Shown one piece after another: positions 36,451-49,599 of a DNA stretch of 64,000 nucleotides. The notes beneath the pieces are model-generated. The model worked only from the letters and a program-made list of their open reading frames with translations, was not told where the DNA came from and did not search any database. A program made the translations under genes and the position numbers. Where the stretch lies: positions 5,694,577 to 5,758,576 of the forward strand of contig OX359270.1 of assembly GCA_947179155.2 (NCBI GenBank). Direction: 5' to 3'. How positions within the stretch are numbered: the stretch's first letter is position 1; each line of letters opens with the position of its first letter. The stretch is from Hedera helix (lineage: Eukaryota; Streptophyta; Magnoliopsida; Apiales; Araliaceae).

Positions 36451-37189
36451 ACCTTTAGTACTAACAATTTATGATGTTTTGTCACAATTGTGAATAGCAA
36501 AAAACTCCTCAAAAAACAATTAAATTTACCTCATCACATAATCAGGTATATTTTCTTCCTTTTTTTCCTCCTCAACTTCTCACATTTTCTTCCTTGTTTT
36601 CTCCTTTCCCATGTTACCTACAGTTACCACTTTAACGAGGTAACTTCCACTCCCAACACATAAATGTGATCCGAATAGAACTTCCTCGAGTTTGTGTTCA
36701 ATTTTACTTTTATTTATTTCTTTTTACTATCACCTTCCTATTTCTTTCGCATAACAATTATCACCTTATTTATCGATTTTTCTATTTATTTTTCCCTTTT
36801 TTATCGTTTTAATATGAATCGTTGAATTAGTTCAGTTTTTGATTGGATTTTTCTTTAAAATTGCTTAATTTTGTTATCTTTTCCATATGTGAGGAAAGAT
36901 TTATTTTCTTTGCTAGTGTTGATAACATGTAATTTCATTGAGAAATGAAACTTATGTTAATGATGTTATTTTACTCCCGTAATAAGTAGAGTAAGAACTT
37001 TGAAATCTTTACCATTATATATTTTTTAAAAATTCATTCACCTCGTTAATTAATCCTATTGAATATATTTTGATTAATAAAAATTTATTTTCTAAATTCA
37101 ATTCATTTGTAATATTTCTTTGAAAATACTTTTAATTTTTGTTATGATACATTTTTTTTCACATGCATCGCGTGTGCCACAAGTGCTAG
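36451..37189 (+). mobile_element. Possible Helitron 3' end
   Basis: At the right end lies CACATGC-ATCG-CGTGTG, a 9-nt spacer and CTAG followed by T (37186-37190). This resembles the terminus at 8903-8927. The hairpin is imperfect and no 5' TC end was recognised, so the left limit is only that of unexplained sequence. Confidence 0.35.
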
Positions 37190-37659
37190 TATATATAAGG
37201 GGTACCTAATTGTTGTATATTTAAGAATGTAAGTTCGAAGAAATAATATTTTATCCATCCTACAAAATGAAATTTAAAATTTTGAAAATTTACAATTGAT
37301 GTTAATTAATTTAATTTAGATAGTACAATTATAAATATTATTCTATCCATTACGCAAAAATAATTCTTTTTGCAAATTTTATGAACTTTAAATATTTCTT
37401 CCGTCCCTAAAGGATGACTTAAGGACAAATTTCACACAAATTAAGGTAGTTAAATAAGAAGATAAGGAGATAAATTTATTTTTGTCCTTATATTGATGTT
37501 TGTGTATTAATTATTGACAAAACTAATGATTTCGCCACTATACTTAACACCTTTACTTTATTTAATTACCACATTAAATTAATTAAAATAGTTAAATTGG
37601 ACCACTTTGTTAAAAAAAATTGATGACCGTTAACTTGCTTCAATTTTCTCATACGTGAC
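37190..37659. other. AT-rich intergenic DNA
   Basis: No gene or clear element end is seen. Confidence 0.5.
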
Positions 37660-38933
37660 TGTAAAACCCCATCTTAAAAAGACAGAGGTCACAAGCGAAA
37701 CACAAGTCTAAATAAATTAAGATCCACAATTAATATCATAATGGTCAAAAGATTACTAAAACTCTAATGATCAAAACTATGTCTTAAGAGTCACACAAAG
37801 AAATAAGTTCCTTGACATAGGCAAAGTAATAATTATCGAACTAAAAACTCAAATAATAACTAACAAAATTCTCCAATTATTCTTGAAAAGTCCATTTAAA
37901 AAAATAATTATAACTAATAAAGTCCATAATCTTAGCGAATGAGCTCTCCACACAAAACTCCGATTTTACCCTTGACTACCTGCTAAAGGAAACTAAAAAG
38001 AAGTGAGTTAAAGCCAAGTATGGATATATATTTTGAAGTGTAATTTTGAGACATAAGAGTTTATGTATCTTACCAATACTTAATTTTTTAAAAACAAACA
38101 AAACGAGTAAAATAATAAACGAAACAGTTAATTAAGAGCGACTTAAAATACTTTCAAAATCATAACATAACGAAACATAGCATATCATATTACAGAAAAT
38201 TTATAAGCAATAAATCAAATGAAAAATATAATGGGGCTATTTGTATCTTGTACCCACTACCCTTTAGGGCACAAGTCACATGTTCCCTCTTCGATTTTCC
38301 ACGAGCAGGAAACGACCAAAATGCACGCGAAATTTGGCATAACATAATTGATCATGATCTTCTCACGTCCCTACAATCAACTTGATATGCATGTACGCTC
38401 GCGCTACTGATCCGGGTTAATATTGAGTCTATAAATAACATCACAAACAAACGACTCGCCTATAATTTATCCATACCGATTAGTTCAAGAGCACACATAA
38501 CATACATATAAAAATCCAAAATTACACAAAATTAAGTTTATTATTAATATAATTTTTATTATTATCCTTTTCCTATTCTAATTACAAATTTCAAAATTTA
38601 AAATTATCTTCTTATCCTATTTTAATTTGAATCTTATTTCAAATATAAGTCTTTTATCTTATTTACAAATTAATATTTTCATTTTAATTATTATATTTCT
38701 AAATTAAGCCCAACACGACAAACTTAAAAGTCTAAAACAACCATGCATAATTACATAATAAAAAAAATGCAGGTATTATACAAGTTTACTAATAATTTTA
38801 TTTCGCCAAGCATTTCATTAAATAATTAATGAAATTGCCAAACCCACAACACATAAAATACTAAATTGAAATTTATCTTATATTTTAATTATTAATAAGA
38901 AAAAAAATATAGAGAAAAATACATAATGTTACA
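37660..38933 (-). repeat. LTR of a partial LTR retrotransposon
   Basis: TGTAAAACCCCATC...ATAATGTTACA, 1274 bp. On the minus strand it is preceded by a purine tract, so it is a 3' LTR. A diverged copy of the shared motif (ACTTGGCTTTAACTCACTTC, about 37998-38020) supports the orientation. The other LTR is not in the window. Confidence 0.7.
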
Positions 38934-38953
38934 TTCTTCCCATCTTAAAGGGA
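38934..38953 (-). promoter_or_regulatory. Polypurine tract
   Basis: Minus-strand CCTTTAAGATGGGAAGAA just before the LTR, preceded by TTCGGGGACCAAAT, like the purine-tract context of many Ty3/gypsy elements. Confidence 0.7.
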
Positions 38954-39755
38954 TTTGGTCCCCGAAATCCACCAAAGCCACCCACCGAGAAAGGTTTGAG
39001 AGAAAACTATTCAGAAAATTATAAAGAACTCTTTGCGAATGATCGAAATTAGAAACCACAAAGAGTAAAGAGAGATCAATAATTTAGATAGTACAAGATA
39101 AAAATAATACACATATACACATCCATGTTTTCTTTTAAATTTTCTAAAATAATATGATTTGTCAACCCATTCTTCAATTTCTCAACTCAAACTTTATTAT
39201 AAAGAGAAGAGGGACAAGATTAAGACTAATAAGATTAGGATTTTCGAAAACCACTTTTACTATCAACATTTAATATTTCTCAATTAGCCTTATAAGCCAT
39301 GTAACAAAATTTAACCCAAATAATATCATTTAGAATAACTCTTTAAACTTACTAATGCAATAAATAAGGTCATGAGATTAACATAATAAATTAAATTCTA
39401 ATGATCCAAAATACAAATATTATTAGCCCCAAATTAATTCTTTAAACAAAAGAGATAATCTAACGATTCTTCAAAAACTAAATGCTAAAGAACTTATCTA
39501 TCATATAAATTATAACTCCGAAACTTCAAAACAATCACAAACCCTAACAACTAAATCAAGCCCAATAAATATAATTCCAAACAATTTTTACAATCTAAAA
39601 ATAACAACATCAATAATAATATTCTGAAAATGAGCTGATAGGACGGTACATTACTTTCCATTTGTAGGGATTCTGTCATCAGAATCCAACTTACACGGGA
39701 GACATTTTTCATCAAACTCAATCTTATCCATCCGTAGCAATATCCAATGACTTAG
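38954..39755 (-). other. Non-coding interior remnant of the LTR element
   Basis: AT-rich sequence without recognisable gag or pol. The element is lost before the TIR element that starts at 39756. Confidence 0.45.
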
Positions 39756-40209
39756 ATAGGAGCATACCGCATAATAATTTGTAGTATATCCAAACAATTA
39801 TTATGCGGTATATGACCCACAAAAAAATTCTCCATAATGCCCTTCAAATGAAATTAGGGGTATCACAAAACTGTTATACGGTACCCCCCAAATATTTTTT
39901 TATATACCACATTCTGCTGTATGTAAAATAAATAAATTTAGGAGGTACCGCATAATAATTTTACGGTACCCCTAATTTTATTTTTTTTGTCTACTAGTGC
40001 TTTCTCTGTCGCTCTTTTTTTTTCAGGTGCAATATTTTGTCTTTACATTCTTTCTTTTTTCTTCTCCTCCTTTTCCTTTCCTACCTTTCTGCTCATTTCC
40101 TTTAAACCATCTCCTCCTCCTAATTTTTCTCCAAGATTTGTGCTAATTAAGCCCCCATCTGATTCTGCAATAACTTCATCAATTACAATTTTATTTTTTA
40201 TTTTTTCCT

Positions 40210-40610
40210 TAAATACTGAACATTATGAGCAATTACAACTTTGTCGTCCTATTTTTTAAACAGAAAAAAATCTATGGAACCCATATTCCTATCATTTTTC
40301 GAACTTTCCACCTCATGAACTTGCTCATTCAAATTAGAACTCAATTCCCCATTAAAATTTGCAACTCCGAAATTAATTTATTCATGCTCCTGGATAGAAT
40401 TTCCAAAATTCATCTCTTTTTCATCACAACACTGTTCCATGTGGTCACCAGTTATCTCTTCCCTAAACTCCAGATCTCTAGGAAAAGGGATTGAATTTTT
40501 CGGTGACTCAAACATCTTCCACCACCGCATCGAAAAAATTTGTATTGCAATAATCAAGTTATAAATGCCTTCAAGGATGTAATCTATTGCCTCCAATAAG
40601 CTGGTAAATC
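40210..40610 (-). pseudogene. Unidentified gene-like fragment in the TIR element
   Basis: A minus-strand frame (40378-40596) includes RWWKMFESPKNSIPFPRDLE and GDHMEQCCDEKEMNFGN, of normal amino-acid complexity. The same frame continues past a stop with SSNLNEQVHEVESSKND. The parent gene is not recognised; it may be a captured exon. Confidence 0.3.
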
Positions 40611-40888
40611 AAGAAAAAACTATATAATTATACAAACATGACATCAAAATCTTATGTTTATAACGTATAAATCAAAGCATTATCTCATATAATAAAATAA
40701 AAAACAGAATTTGGCTGGAATGCTAGAACTAATGGAAAAGTATTCAATCTCGTCATCATCTTCTAGATGCTGTTCTTCGGATGAGGAGTTAGGCTTTGGT
40801 AGATTTAGGTATTCCTCGACCTGAAGGTCAGAAGCAATTGTGTGCTATCCATGGAGTTCGTTGATGGCAGTGATGATTCAAGCACTTA

Positions 40889-41223
40889 GGCTATCTCCAG
40901 CAATAGAATCCTAGACTAAATATAGTCTAGGATTCATCTTCCCTCTCCAGCAGATGGACTAAATATAGTCTAGGACTATATTTTAAACACCAAAAAGACT
41001 AAATCTATGAACTTGATAGTCCATGGACTATAATTTTAATTATATTTAAATGAGAGAGTGGAAGGATGATTAGAGTTTTTTTGAATTCATTGAATATTTT
41101 AATCTTTTTATATTATAGTCAACGAGATAGTCCATCTGTTGGAAAGATTGAAGACTAAAGGATATTTGTTGATGTCATGTGGACTAAATATAGTCCATGA
41201 GATAATCTAGCTACTGGAGATGC
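40889..41223. mobile_element. MITE copy 1
   Basis: GGCTATCTCCAGCAATAG...CTAGCTACTGGAGATGC, about 335 bp, with internal repeats of ACTAAATATAGTC. Flanking TTA suggests a PIF/Harbinger type. Confidence 0.75.
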
Positions 41224-41226
41224 TGT

Positions 41227-41563
41227 TAGGTCATCTCCAGTAGCACAATCCTAGACTAAATATAATATATGATTCATCTTTTCTTTCCAGCAGATAGACT
41301 AAATATAGTCTCGGACTATATTTGAAGCACCTAAAGGACTAAATTAAGGAACTTGATAGTCCATGAACTATAATTTTAATTATATTTAAATGAGAGAGTA
41401 AAAGGATGATTGAAGTTTTATTGAATTCATTGATTATTTTAATCTTTTTATATTATAGTCTACGGGATAGTCCATCTGCTAGAGAGATTGAAGACTAAAT
41501 GACATTTGCTGATGTCATATGGACTAAATATAATCTGTGAAATAGTCTAGCCGCTGGAGATAC
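41227..41563. mobile_element. MITE copy 2, directly adjacent
   Basis: Same family as copy 1 in the same orientation (GGTCATCTCCAGTAGC...CTAGCCGCTGGAGATAC). The two are separated only by a few bases including TTA. Confidence 0.75.
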
Positions 41564-41901
41564 TTTTACACATCGTGTAAGTTGTGTTTGGGTTGTAGAA
41601 GAGGACTATAACAGTTAAACGATACGGTGGTACGAGAAAAATAAGAAAAAATTCCATTTAAAAAAAAAAAATTAGGCATATGGTAGAACTATTGTGTGGA
41701 TGCTATTATTTTTTTTAATTTTTTTTTACATCTAAGGGGTATTATAGACAATTGTTTTATGGATCATATCCCGCATAACAATTGTGCAAATATGTTACTA
41801 ATTGTTATGCAGCATATTCCTATATAAACTATTGAATATTTTAATGGATGAATAAAATTAGGTTAAATAAAAATAACTCTCATCTCTTTTTTAACTATGA
41901 A

Positions 41902-41958
<57 letters not shown>
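41902..41958. repeat. (TC)n(TA)n(CA)n compound microsatellite
   Basis: Three dinucleotide runs in a row, near where the Helitron 3' end would be expected. Confidence 0.95.
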
Positions 41959-41959
<1 letters not shown>

Positions 41960-43206
41960 TAATTATCATAACCATTAACCATGTATAATTAGTTAACGGT
42001 ACATAAGACGGAACACCAAAAATACACATATGCATAAATTTAATACATACTCAATCATCAACACATATCCAAGCACCAAAACATCAAGCTAGTCGCTACT
42101 AATTTCAAGAAATTTCAGCAGAGTTTACTTTAAAAATAGATGTCCAGAAAAATCTAAACCTGTATACAAAACTTACAATCACCATTCCATACCCAAAATC
42201 ATCACAACCATGTATAATTAGTTAACTTTACAAAAGAAGGACCACAAAAAATATACACATGCCGAAAATAGAGAAACAACTTCGTATTATTTACAGTTTA
42301 CACCAAGTATTCTTCAATGTATACCTGAAAATATTTGAATATAAAAATTATCGAAATATGTGAGTCAAAATAAGACAATTATAAATACGAAACATAAGAC
42401 CTCTTACTTTATCCTGAATTATCTAAAAAAACAAATGAGCACACACATTTGTATATAGTGGGGGGGGGGGGGTGATGTAGATTGATATAAGTAAGAATTT
42501 AGAGAGATTGTAACAATTTATTTAGGAAAAAATATGGATGAATGTAAACTTATTTAGGAAAAGATATGGATGAATGTAATAATAAAATAAAGTTATTTTA
42601 GTACCAGTTCAATGGTACTAATGATTTAAATCATACTTATGTATTTGTGGCAGTATAATGGTGTGTCAGTAGAAATTAAGACTGTTTGAATAGTTACAGT
42701 TACGTGTGTGTGTTTGTGCATGTATTGTGTGTGTTATGTGTCTGCATGAGAAGTAGAGGAATATAGAGTCTTAGTAAGAGAGAATTTCACACCTAGACAA
42801 ATGTTTAGTCAGTTGTGGGTTATTCATCATCAAAGGTGGACAGTTTGACACTGGATTGCATATCAATATCCTTAATGTCTTCGTATCAATACGAACGCAC
42901 TTTGCCCAATGAGGAGAATGCACAACCACCTAAATTACTGACATAAACATTAAAATTAACACTATTTATATTATACAAATAGTAAAGTTATTGTGATGCA
43001 GTAACATAAAAGTAGATTTACCTGATTACGTCAGCCCCATCCACAAACGTCCATTGTATATACTCTATTGTTCTAGGTGAAAAATTCGCTCCAACCCTAC
43101 AAAGAATGAACCTCATTGTAAAATTAAGTTGAAATGTTGAAAAGATTACATTAATTCAGTAGAAATAAACTTATTTAAACTATAGCATTTAATTGTTGTA
43201 AGAGTA
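41960..43206 (-). mobile_element. 3' non-coding part of the Helitron
   Basis: AT-rich sequence downstream of the RepHel gene. A block at 42131-42185 resembles 2347-2405, which lies about 160 bp from a recognisable Helitron 3' end. The local phrase GTATAATTAGTTAAC is duplicated (about 41985 and 42215). A run of 13 G is at 42460-42472. A CTAG hairpin terminus was not found, perhaps lost in the microsatellite at 41902-41958. Confidence 0.45.
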
Positions 43207-46200
43207 TTATAACAAAACTTCTGGGTAAACGATATTTGTGGTGCAATTCGACCCATCTTTTGGAAGGAGGACAGTAATACGATCCGAAGATGTGCATCTA
43301 GAAAGTGCCACATAAAGGTGTCCATAACTAAATACAGGTATTCGCAAATCAATTCCAACGAACTTGACAGATTGTCCTTGGGCTTTATTGATTGTCATAG
43401 CATAAGTTAATCGGACAGGAAACTGACGTCTTGTCATTCGAAAAGGCAAACCCAAAGATGTTGGTGTCAATGATATTCTCGGAATGAAGACTAAATTGCC
43501 AATTTTATCTCCATTTAATATCTGAGCTTCGATTACCCTTGAGGCACATCTAACAACCATCAATCGCGTGCCATTACAAAGTCCATCTTTTGGTGCAATA
43601 TTTCATAACAACATTATTGGGCATCCAACTTTCAACTCCAATTTAAACGGTGGCAACCCTGAAAGATTCAGCGAGTTTAAGTACTCATTAGGATATCGAT
43701 TCCTAATGGTATGATCAAGCTCATCACCTTTAAACATTTTATCTGCAGCTAAAAAAGTAATTATTTCTCCCGGAGTAATATTATGTGCTACAACATTTAT
43801 ATCACTGACGTCGTCATTGCGAGAAGATAGAATTGTGCGTTCAGTGAGAAAGATTGGAGTGACCATACCAACCACATCCAATTGTGGATAGATTCTAAAT
43901 ATCAATTCATTTAGAATATGGCATCGATTTATTGTAGATGGAAGTTTCACAATTTCTTGAGGATTGGTCCCAACCTAAAAAATAAATTTATAATTAGTCA
44001 CAAAGTGAGATTTAATTCAAAGCATCATGTTATAAAATTCAATTCATGGTTGAATGAAATATTACCTCCATCAAGAATTGAGCAAAATTAGTATTTCGAA
44101 CGTCTGTGCGAGTTAATCGCATGTTTAAACCCAAAGTCAAAACACATATACCTTTCTATAGTGAAGACCGTCTCAATGATGCACCCACAATTTGCTCGCG
44201 AACGCCTTTAGGAATAACAGGCAATATTTGTCGAAAGTCTCCACCTAGGACAACAGTGATACCCCCAAAAGGTCTTTTATCGTCTCTAATATCTTGAAGG
44301 GTGCAATCAACTGCCTCAACACAGTATCGATGTTGCATAGGAACTTCATCCCATATTATCAACTTTATTTTTCTAAACAATTCGGCATACATTGATTGTT
44401 TAGTGAAACCACATATTGAATTATCTAGGGTTTCCAAAGGAATACAAAATATAGAATGTGCAGTGCGCCCCCTACCAATAACAAAGATGCAATACCAGAT
44501 GAAGCCACAACAACAACAACATGTCCATAGCTATTCAATTTGGTTGCAATGGTATTATACAAAAACGTTTTCCCTATCCCAGCACCCACTCAAAAAGAAA
44601 GTAGTAGCTATGTTTTCACATACTGACGTTGTGATAGCAGTATAAGCAGCAAGTTGTGCATCATTAAGGCCATCAACATTAATTTGTGCATCGGACTGTC
44701 GTGCCTCATTCTCAAGTTGTTGGTGCTCAAATAGTAATCTATTTCCAATTATTGCATTCCAATTTCCAATTGGTTGTGGCATGGGTGGAAAGTCAACTAA
44801 ACTCTTCCTCGACTCATGGAGCAATTGATTCATTAAATATAAGTCATAATCTTCAATATAAGCATCAGTTGGATTCAGAATACCAAACATAGTACGAATC
44901 TTGTGTGCTAAATCATCACATAAATGTGATGAGAATTGCTTCCACAATTCAAATGGATGCAATGGAAATCATTCAGTTAAAATTATAGCAAATAGTCTCC
45001 TTAATTAGTATCCCGTTCTCATAATTGCAGCCTCTTGAAGACATTGTACCTATTCTTCATCATCTTCAAGAAGTCCTCTTGCAACACATGCTGACTTGAA
45101 TGTATCATGCATAACATTATTTATCGTGTGTAGCCAGTCAAATGAAGTAGGTCCTCTGACAACACTTAGAAGAAAACGCAAATAAAACCGCTCATCTGAA
45201 TTAGGGCTAGCAAAGTACATTCTACCAATTGCATAACCCCTTTATCTTGGAGTCCATTTATTGGTAGACTTGTTCTAAACAAATTTGTTTGGAAATTCCT
45301 GATAAGTTAACACACAGACAGATTCATTTGTAGCGCAACAATCAAAAAAGCCAGTTAGAGTTGTTTGTTGATGTGCACCTTTAGAAAGGATCGTATCAAA
45401 AGATTCAGCAGGGTTTAAGACCACACGGATGCATCCCAGGCAAATGAAGTACCAATCTTACAACTAACGGAATCTCTTCATGTAAAGGATTACCAAACAA
45501 TCACAATGCATATTCTGGAGGTCCAATATACCTAGCATCAAGATATTGTTGGATCTCATTAATTCCTCCAAGTACCATTGTTGTGCGATCATGTCCTTTA
45601 TAAATATACTTGTGAATGTATTTTACACATTTGAGTCCTGCACAAACTTTAACATTGATATGACAGTTCAACATTTTTGGTAAATACGGATTATGTGGCA
45701 CAACGTCTCTATTATCAATTTGTTGCCCCCTCACGATGTACTTCTGACCAGTATTACGACGATGATATACAGGATATCCATCGGAGTCCATACTTGTTGA
45801 TTCCACAAATGATTGAAGGTACCGTTTGGTACACACCCCATTTTCCATACATGGTGCTTGTGGATTTCGAGCACCACATGGTCTGTGTAGCATGCAACCG
45901 ATGATTGTTTCAAAAAGCAATTGGTCAGTTTGACAGTCCGGAATTTCATCACACACTACTCTGTCCACTTGAGCACATGTTTGAATTTTATCTGAACCGC
46001 GAAGGAACAAAAGCGTATGCATGTGCGGTAACCCCCTTTTTGGAATTCAATTGTAAAAAGATGCCTAAATTTTTGACCAAAGACATTGTTTGTTTCTATC
46101 TCCTTCATTAAAAAATTTTGCTTCAACTCAAAAACACGGGCCACTAAATCAGGACGGTCAGTAGGGATCTGATGTGGCAATAGTGAGTTAGTAATTTCAG

Positions 46201-48941
46201 GCCATTTGGGATTTGCAGTCATAGTTAGAAAAATATCTGGGTGTTGATTATACCGCGTGATAGCCATTGAATCTTGAAAGTTTTCAAACATATGTCGGGC
46301 ACTACCAGTGAATGAAGATGGCAAAACCATTCGTTGACCAACTTGTTCAGGACCAAGCTCATCTGCACAAACATCTGTTAGACCTTGGTAAAGTTCTGCA
46401 CGAAGCTTCGATTGATTCAACTTGTAGTATGTCAACCGATTTTGTTCAGTAGCGGCCCAAGCATCTACTACAAATTCCTAAAATAGTTTTACAGCTCGTA
46501 AAATTATTGAATACTCAGTGTCACGTTGGAACATACGATAACTGTAATATTGTAATTGGGTCAGTCAAGTAGATGAAGGTCCACCTTGGGAAGTGTTCCA
46601 CTGTTTCAAATCTGGATTCCATCCTAGCTCATCATAAGGGAACAATACCACATAATGCAATGGCAAATAGGCCAGATGACACTCATTAATTTGCATAAGA
46701 CCGTTATCTCCTCTCAAATGTAACACAATATCTCTCATTCCGCTTGCTTATGTTCCATCTCCAGGTAATATTATCGCAATCTCATCGATTGTTGGGAGAT
46801 TATATCGACGCCGGTCTGTTACAGAACTGTAGTGTAAATAGGCTGGTAAATTCACCCCCGTTAATTTCAATTCACTTAAAATTGTGTGAGCTTGCCGAAA
46901 TTTCATAGGAAATGGATTGACTTGCAGTAAACAATCCTGTATGGTTTTCAAAACATCTCTTCTCAAGTTAGGATTTTTGTCGGTGCGAACATCTAAGGCT
47001 GAATTAGGATCATAAATGTACAATTGAGAGTAAATTGGCTCACACCCTAGATGTGGCATAAGTGATCCTGTTCGATGGCGTAATTCTCCATGGATGGTGA
47101 ATGTTCTAGGCCCCCTCCTGGCAATTAATCTATCATCCAAAGTAGCACCAAGACTCGTAAACGCATTAGCTGCATTATACTCTCGTGTGTGTTGACGAAA
47201 CGATTTTGATTGTTCGTCATTCTCGTCATACAATGCTTTAAGCATTAAAGGAGGTGCAATAAGTGGAGGTATTCTAATTTTTCCTTGTAAACAACATTTA
47301 CCAAAGAGAGGATTTGATATAGATGATTTTGTTAATTTTTCAGTAAGCCAATGTAAGGCAGAACAATGAGGACATGTTCGATTCATCAAGCCGAGGAAAT
47401 GACGATCTGGAATTTCATGGTTTTGAGGATTAAATGCAACATCCATAGTTACACCTTCTACTGTGTAGGCACTACAGATAAAATTATAGATGTCATATAA
47501 TTTTAGTATATAAAATTAATAAGACATGAATAAGACAGCAAGAGTGAGAATAGAAAATTAAAACTTAAAGCGAACACCTGGTGCCTTCATTCGGAGTACG
47601 CATATGTTGGAACATGTTTGTCATATACGATGCCCCTGGAGAATATGGGGAAAATGGTTCCAAGACTGTTGTTGTGCTTTTGTATAGGTTTTGAGGAGGC
47701 AAGTCTTGGAGCATGGTAGTCATATGTGACACCATTGAGATATTTGTTCGTGTGCCTTCTTCAAGATTATGAGGAGTTTCTTGATTCATGATGGCCACAG
47801 ACAACCACCGTGAAACAATTGTTGTAGTGTCTTCATTAAGATTTTGAAACAAGGTGGTTGACGATGACTCTGAAATATTTGTTGTCACTATACTGTCTAT
47901 TACAGGATGTGAAATTTTGGTAGACATAGTCATTGGTTGAAGGCGGGACCTTTTATTTGATTCTCGTTCTAGACATGAGCGGCGACGACGGCTCAATGGT
48001 AAAGAAGGAAAAAATCTAGGCTGAACAAGGGCACAATGTTTTGATCGTTGTGTTGCGTGACGTGCAAGTTGTCTCAATCGACGTTTAGAGCACTCATTTT
48101 CTTTCCCAACATAACGCATTTCTGGAGCAAGCATTGCACATTGCTGCACTGTTGTTTTTGATATGACTTTATAGTTTGGCGCCTAAACCACAAACGCATA
48201 AAAAATTAATTATTATTTAGTTGAGTTAACGTATATTGTATCGTTTTCCACTTTTTATATATATATATAGCAACGTGAGGTAACAGGGCAATAAAGTGTT
48301 GCATTAACAGAACTATCTACCCAACCATTTATAATAAAGTTTTTTTATGCAAAAATAAAACACTATAGCCACGGTTGCATCCAACACATTGTTCTATAGT
48401 AATATGTTCGATCAATAGGATATTGAATTTAACAAATTGAAAGGTATGCTATAAAAAAGATCAAAACTGTCAACTACAAAACTACTGGAAAGGTTGAGGT
48501 TTCACTATTGATTAAGAAACTAAAACTTATAACAAAAATGGGACCCAACAAAAGATTCAAATTATATGTCATAACAAAAGCTTAAAGGCTACAAAGCAAC
48601 ATTCAGATTAAGAAACTAAAACTGTCAACTACAAAACTGGTAAAAAAACAAAAAATCATAGTTCCGCAGTAAGTCAATTGTATACACAGAATAACACTAT
48701 AAAAAAAATAAGTAATATTAAATTAGACAAATCAAAAACATGTTGACACAACAAAAGTTCAACATAAAACGAAACATATAAATATTTTAAATCAATAACA
48801 TTCAAATCCATTGTAAAAACAAAAAGATAATAATAGGATTAAAAGTGATACCAGTTGGTAATCTTTATTTTTTGTTCCTTGTGTAGAAGAGGTTGATTTT
48901 TGTTTCCCCTTAAATTTGGCATTCGCTAAAGCATCAGACAT
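43207..48941 (-). pseudogene. Helitron RepHel (HUH replicase plus PIF1-like helicase), decayed
   Basis: The gene reads right to left in four exons (48941-48852, 48182-47578, 47471-44066, 43974-43207). All junctions are GT-AG and keep frame. Exon 1 gives MSDALANAKFKGKQKSTSST and exon 2 the basic RRLRQLARHATQRSKHC. Exon 3 carries a zinc-finger-like CPHCSALHW, then the Rep domain with LPHMHTLLFL (the HUH site, near 46020) and YIHKYIYKGHD (the two Tyr, near 45610). The helicase follows: GAGIGKT (Walker A, near 44580), LIIWDEVPM (Walker B), GGDFRQILPVIPKG. Exon 4 has TINKAQGQS and LYVALSRCTS. Stops lie near 46746, 46566, 46480, 45490, 45030 and 44160. Frameshifts lie at about 46035 (beside the HUH site), 45430 and 44590. 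Confidence 0.9.
48183..48851 (-). other. Intron 1 of the RepHel gene
   Basis: 669 bp between CAACTG|GTATCA and GTGGTTTAG|GCGCC. Joining the flanking exons preserves the frame (Tyr-Gln-Leu/Ala-Pro-Asn). AT-rich, no other feature. Confidence 0.7.
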
Positions 48942-49565
48942 TTTTTGCTCCTTTTGTGTAAGAAAACGCTACTTAAAAGAAAGAAAAAAAGAAAAAGAAA
49001 AAATGAATGAGAAATAGGTGGGAGAGAAAAAATGAATGAGAAATAAGTGTGAGGATACACTACCGCACGTATACGGAGATTTTTTAGTTCATGCTCGTTG
49101 CGAATTACCACTTCTACATTATTATGACGAAGTCTTCGAACCTATTGACAAAAAAATGTTGAATAATAAGTACGCGGGTAAAAAGATTAGATAAAAGTAA
49201 GAAAATGAAGAGTAAGAAAAACTTATCATACGACCCAAATGTTCTTTCCCTTTTGTGACACTAAAGTATGAAGCTTTGTACAGAACATGAAAATAACTTT
49301 TGTTCCAAAACATAATTCTACCTTATTTAAACTCACTTCATTTAATTAATATAACATGTGTCAAGAGTTATTGCTCAGTTGCTCGATTTGAGATTAAGAA
49401 TCTATAATAAACAATTTATCGAACATGTTTGAAAACAACGAATTTTAAAATCCTATAAATTCGCACAACAACTAAGCTCCTTCATTCTAAAATCATATAA
49501 ATTTTGAAAACAACGAATTTTATAATGAACACCTTTTACATAACCCAAATACATATGAACCAACA
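48942..49565 (-). other. Upstream flank of the Helitron gene
   Basis: AT-rich. It contains short repeated AAATGAATGAGAAATA phrases near 49000-49045. The Helitron 5' TC end was not identified. Confidence 0.4.
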
Positions 49566-49599
49566 TTAAATGAATCAATAAATTTTAGGAAGTAGAAGA

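Larger units (their letters stand above)
39756..41823. mobile_element. TIR transposon, about 2.07 kb, non-autonomous
   Basis: The left arm ATAGGAGCATACCGCATAAT...TTATGCGGTATATGA matches the reverse complement of the right arm ATAGGAATATGCTGCATAAC...TTATGCGGGATATGA over about 85 bp. No transposase is visible. The interior contains a gene-like fragment and two MITEs. Confidence 0.7.

Noticed and set aside
45677..46111. Plus-strand frames across the RepHel region
   Set aside because: They are shadows of the minus-strand Helitron gene, whose motifs are clear.
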